Assembly: GCA_031278075.1 (NCBI GenBank)
Contig: JAITLE010000164.1
Location: forward strand, 1-5,255
From: Bifidobacteriaceae bacterium
GTDB lineage: Bacteria; Actinomycetota; Actinomycetes; Actinomycetales; WQXJ01
Direction of reading: 5' to 3'
Length of the DNA stretch: 5,255 nt
The notes beneath the pieces were generated by a model. That model was given only the letters and a program-made list of their open reading frames with translations, had not been told where the DNA came from and did not search any database. A program made the translations under genes and the position numbers. Positions 4,415 to 5,255 of this stretch are shown piece after piece. Within the stretch, counting starts at the first letter, position 1. Each line of letters starts with the position of its first letter.

Positions 4415-5255
4415 TCAGTCCAGATAATCCCGCAGCACCTGAGAGCGGGACGGGTGGCGCAGCTTCGACATGGTCTTGGACTCGATCTGCCTGATCCGCT
4501 CCCGGGTGACCCCGTAGACCTTCCCGATCTCGTCGAGGGTCTTCGGCTGGCCGTCTGTCAGGCCGAACCGCATGGACACGACACCGGCTTCCCGTTCCGA
4601 CAACGTGTCCAGCACCGCGTGGAGCTGTTCCTGGAGCAGTGTGAAGCTGACCGCGTCGGCCGGGACCACGGCCTCCGAGTCCTCGATCAGGTCCCCGAAC
4701 TCGCTGTCGCCGTCCTCGCCGAGCGGCGTGTGCAAGGAGATCGGCTCACGGCCGTATTTCTGCACTTCGGCGACTTTTTCAGGGGTCATGTCGAGTTCGC
4801 GTCCGAGTTCTTCCGGTGTCGGCTCGCGCCCGAGGTCCTGCAATAGTTGCCGCTGCACCCGGGCCAGCTTGTTGATCACTTCGACCATGTGCACCGGGAT
4901 GCGGATGGTCCGCGCCTGGTCCGCCATCGCGCGCGTGATGGCCTGGCGGATCCACCACGTCGCATACGTCGAGAACTTGTAGCCCTTGGTGTAGTCGAAC
5001 TTCTCGACCGCACGGATCAGGCCGAGGTTGCCCTCCTGGATCAGATCCAGGAACAGCATGCCCCGACCCGTGTAACGCTTGGCCAGCGACACCACTAGAC
5101 GCAGGTTGGCTTCCAGCAGATGGTTCTTGGCTCGACGCCCGTCGCGCGCCAGCCATTCCAACTCCCGCCGCAGCTTCACGTCCGTCAGCGGCTCGGTGGC
5201 GAGTTTCTCCTCCGCGAACAGGCCGGCCTCGATCCGTTTGGCCAGGTCGACCTCC
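4415..5255 (-). CDS. sigA: Principal RNA polymerase sigma factor (RpoD/HrdB/SigA), C-terminal part, 5' end outside the window
   Basis: Primary sigma-70 factor, which binds core RNA polymerase and recognises -10 and -35 promoter elements for housekeeping transcription. 279 residues are visible; the frame is open through the right edge (first full codon at 5254), so the N-terminal part is missing. The GTG at 5179 is an internal valine, not a start. In visible numbering, residues 1-19 are the end of region 1.2 (EVDLAKRIEAGLFAEEKLA). Region 2 covers about 44-122 and contains the core-binding LDLIQEGNLGLIRAVEKF (69-86) and the -10 melting and recognition stretch KFSTYATWWIRQAI (93-106). Region 3 follows, with the 3.2 finger around LHTPLGEDGDSEFGDL. 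Region 4 (about 206-279) has LDEIGKVYGVTRERIRQIESK (240-260), the -35 helix-turn-helix. The full set of regions and near-invariant motifs make this the principal, not an alternative, sigma factor. TGA at 4415 ends it after LRDYLD, the normal C-terminus. No divergence or truncation is seen. Confidence 0.97.
   Translation of the reverse strand, partial: EVDLAKRIEAGLFAEEKLATEPLTDVKLRRELEWLARDGRRAKNHLLEANLRLVVSLAKRYTGRGMLFLDLIQEGNLGLIRAVEKFDYTKGYKFSTYATWWIRQAITRAMADQARTIRIPVHMVEVINKLARVQRQLLQDLGREPTPEELGRELDMTPEKVAEVQKYGREPISLHTPLGEDGDSEFGDLIEDSEAVVPADAVSFTLLQEQLHAVLDTLSEREAGVVSMRFGLTDGQPKTLDEIGKVYGVTRERIRQIESKTMSKLRHPSRSQVLRDYLD

Noticed and set aside
5177..5179. GTG 5179 as the start of a 254-residue sigma factor
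   Set aside because: The frame continues upstream to the window edge with conserved region 1.2 sequence (EVDLAKRIEAGLFAEEKLA), so the codon is an internal valine of a longer gene.

Overview
The window comes from a GC-rich actinomycete (Actinomycetota) chromosome. The evidence is the strong G/C bias in third codon positions, five visible stop codons that are all TGA, a HrdB/SigA-type principal sigma factor, an actinobacterial topoisomerase IV-like GyrB paralogue, and two small actinobacterial families (DUF3152 and DUF7455). The sigma region 3.2 segment reads LHTPLGEDGDSEFG. From memory this resembles Streptomyces or Propionibacteriales versions more than Micrococcales ones; the genus cannot be fixed from the window. 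No RNA genes, mobile elements, CRISPR arrays or long repeats are visible, and the region looks like core genome.

Layout from left to right: (1) 10-1050, minus, a tandem-GNAT acetyltransferase; (2) 1095-3230, minus, the ParE/GyrB-type ATPase subunit of a type IIA topoisomerase; (3) 3330-3539, plus, a 69-residue DUF7455 zinc-knuckle protein, divergent from parE; (4) 3563-4339, minus, a secreted or membrane-anchored DUF3152 putative metalloprotease, convergent with DUF7455; (5) 4415 to beyond 5255, minus, the C-terminal 279 residues of the principal sigma factor. Gaps are short: 44, 99, 23 and 75 bases. No stretch over 300 bases lacks a gene.

The sigma factor, DUF7455 and parE form a neighbourhood that I recall from Streptomyces (hrdB close to a second gyrB/parE). 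The sigma factor directs housekeeping transcription, the topoisomerase subunit manages chromosome topology and decatenation, and the small zinc protein has no known function. DUF3152 acts outside the cytoplasm, and the GNAT protein acetylates an unknown small molecule or protein.

The most useful regulatory observation is that three genes (GNAT, parE, DUF3152) have a TANNNT -10-like hexamer 6-7 bases before a possible start codon, the arrangement of actinobacterial leaderless transcripts. For parE this favours a GTG start at 3200 over the ATG at 3230. The 23-base gap between the convergent DUF7455 and DUF3152 genes is almost exactly a hairpin. I see no convincing undescribed multi-gene system; the best open question is what the conserved DUF7455 protein does beside the sigma and topoisomerase genes.
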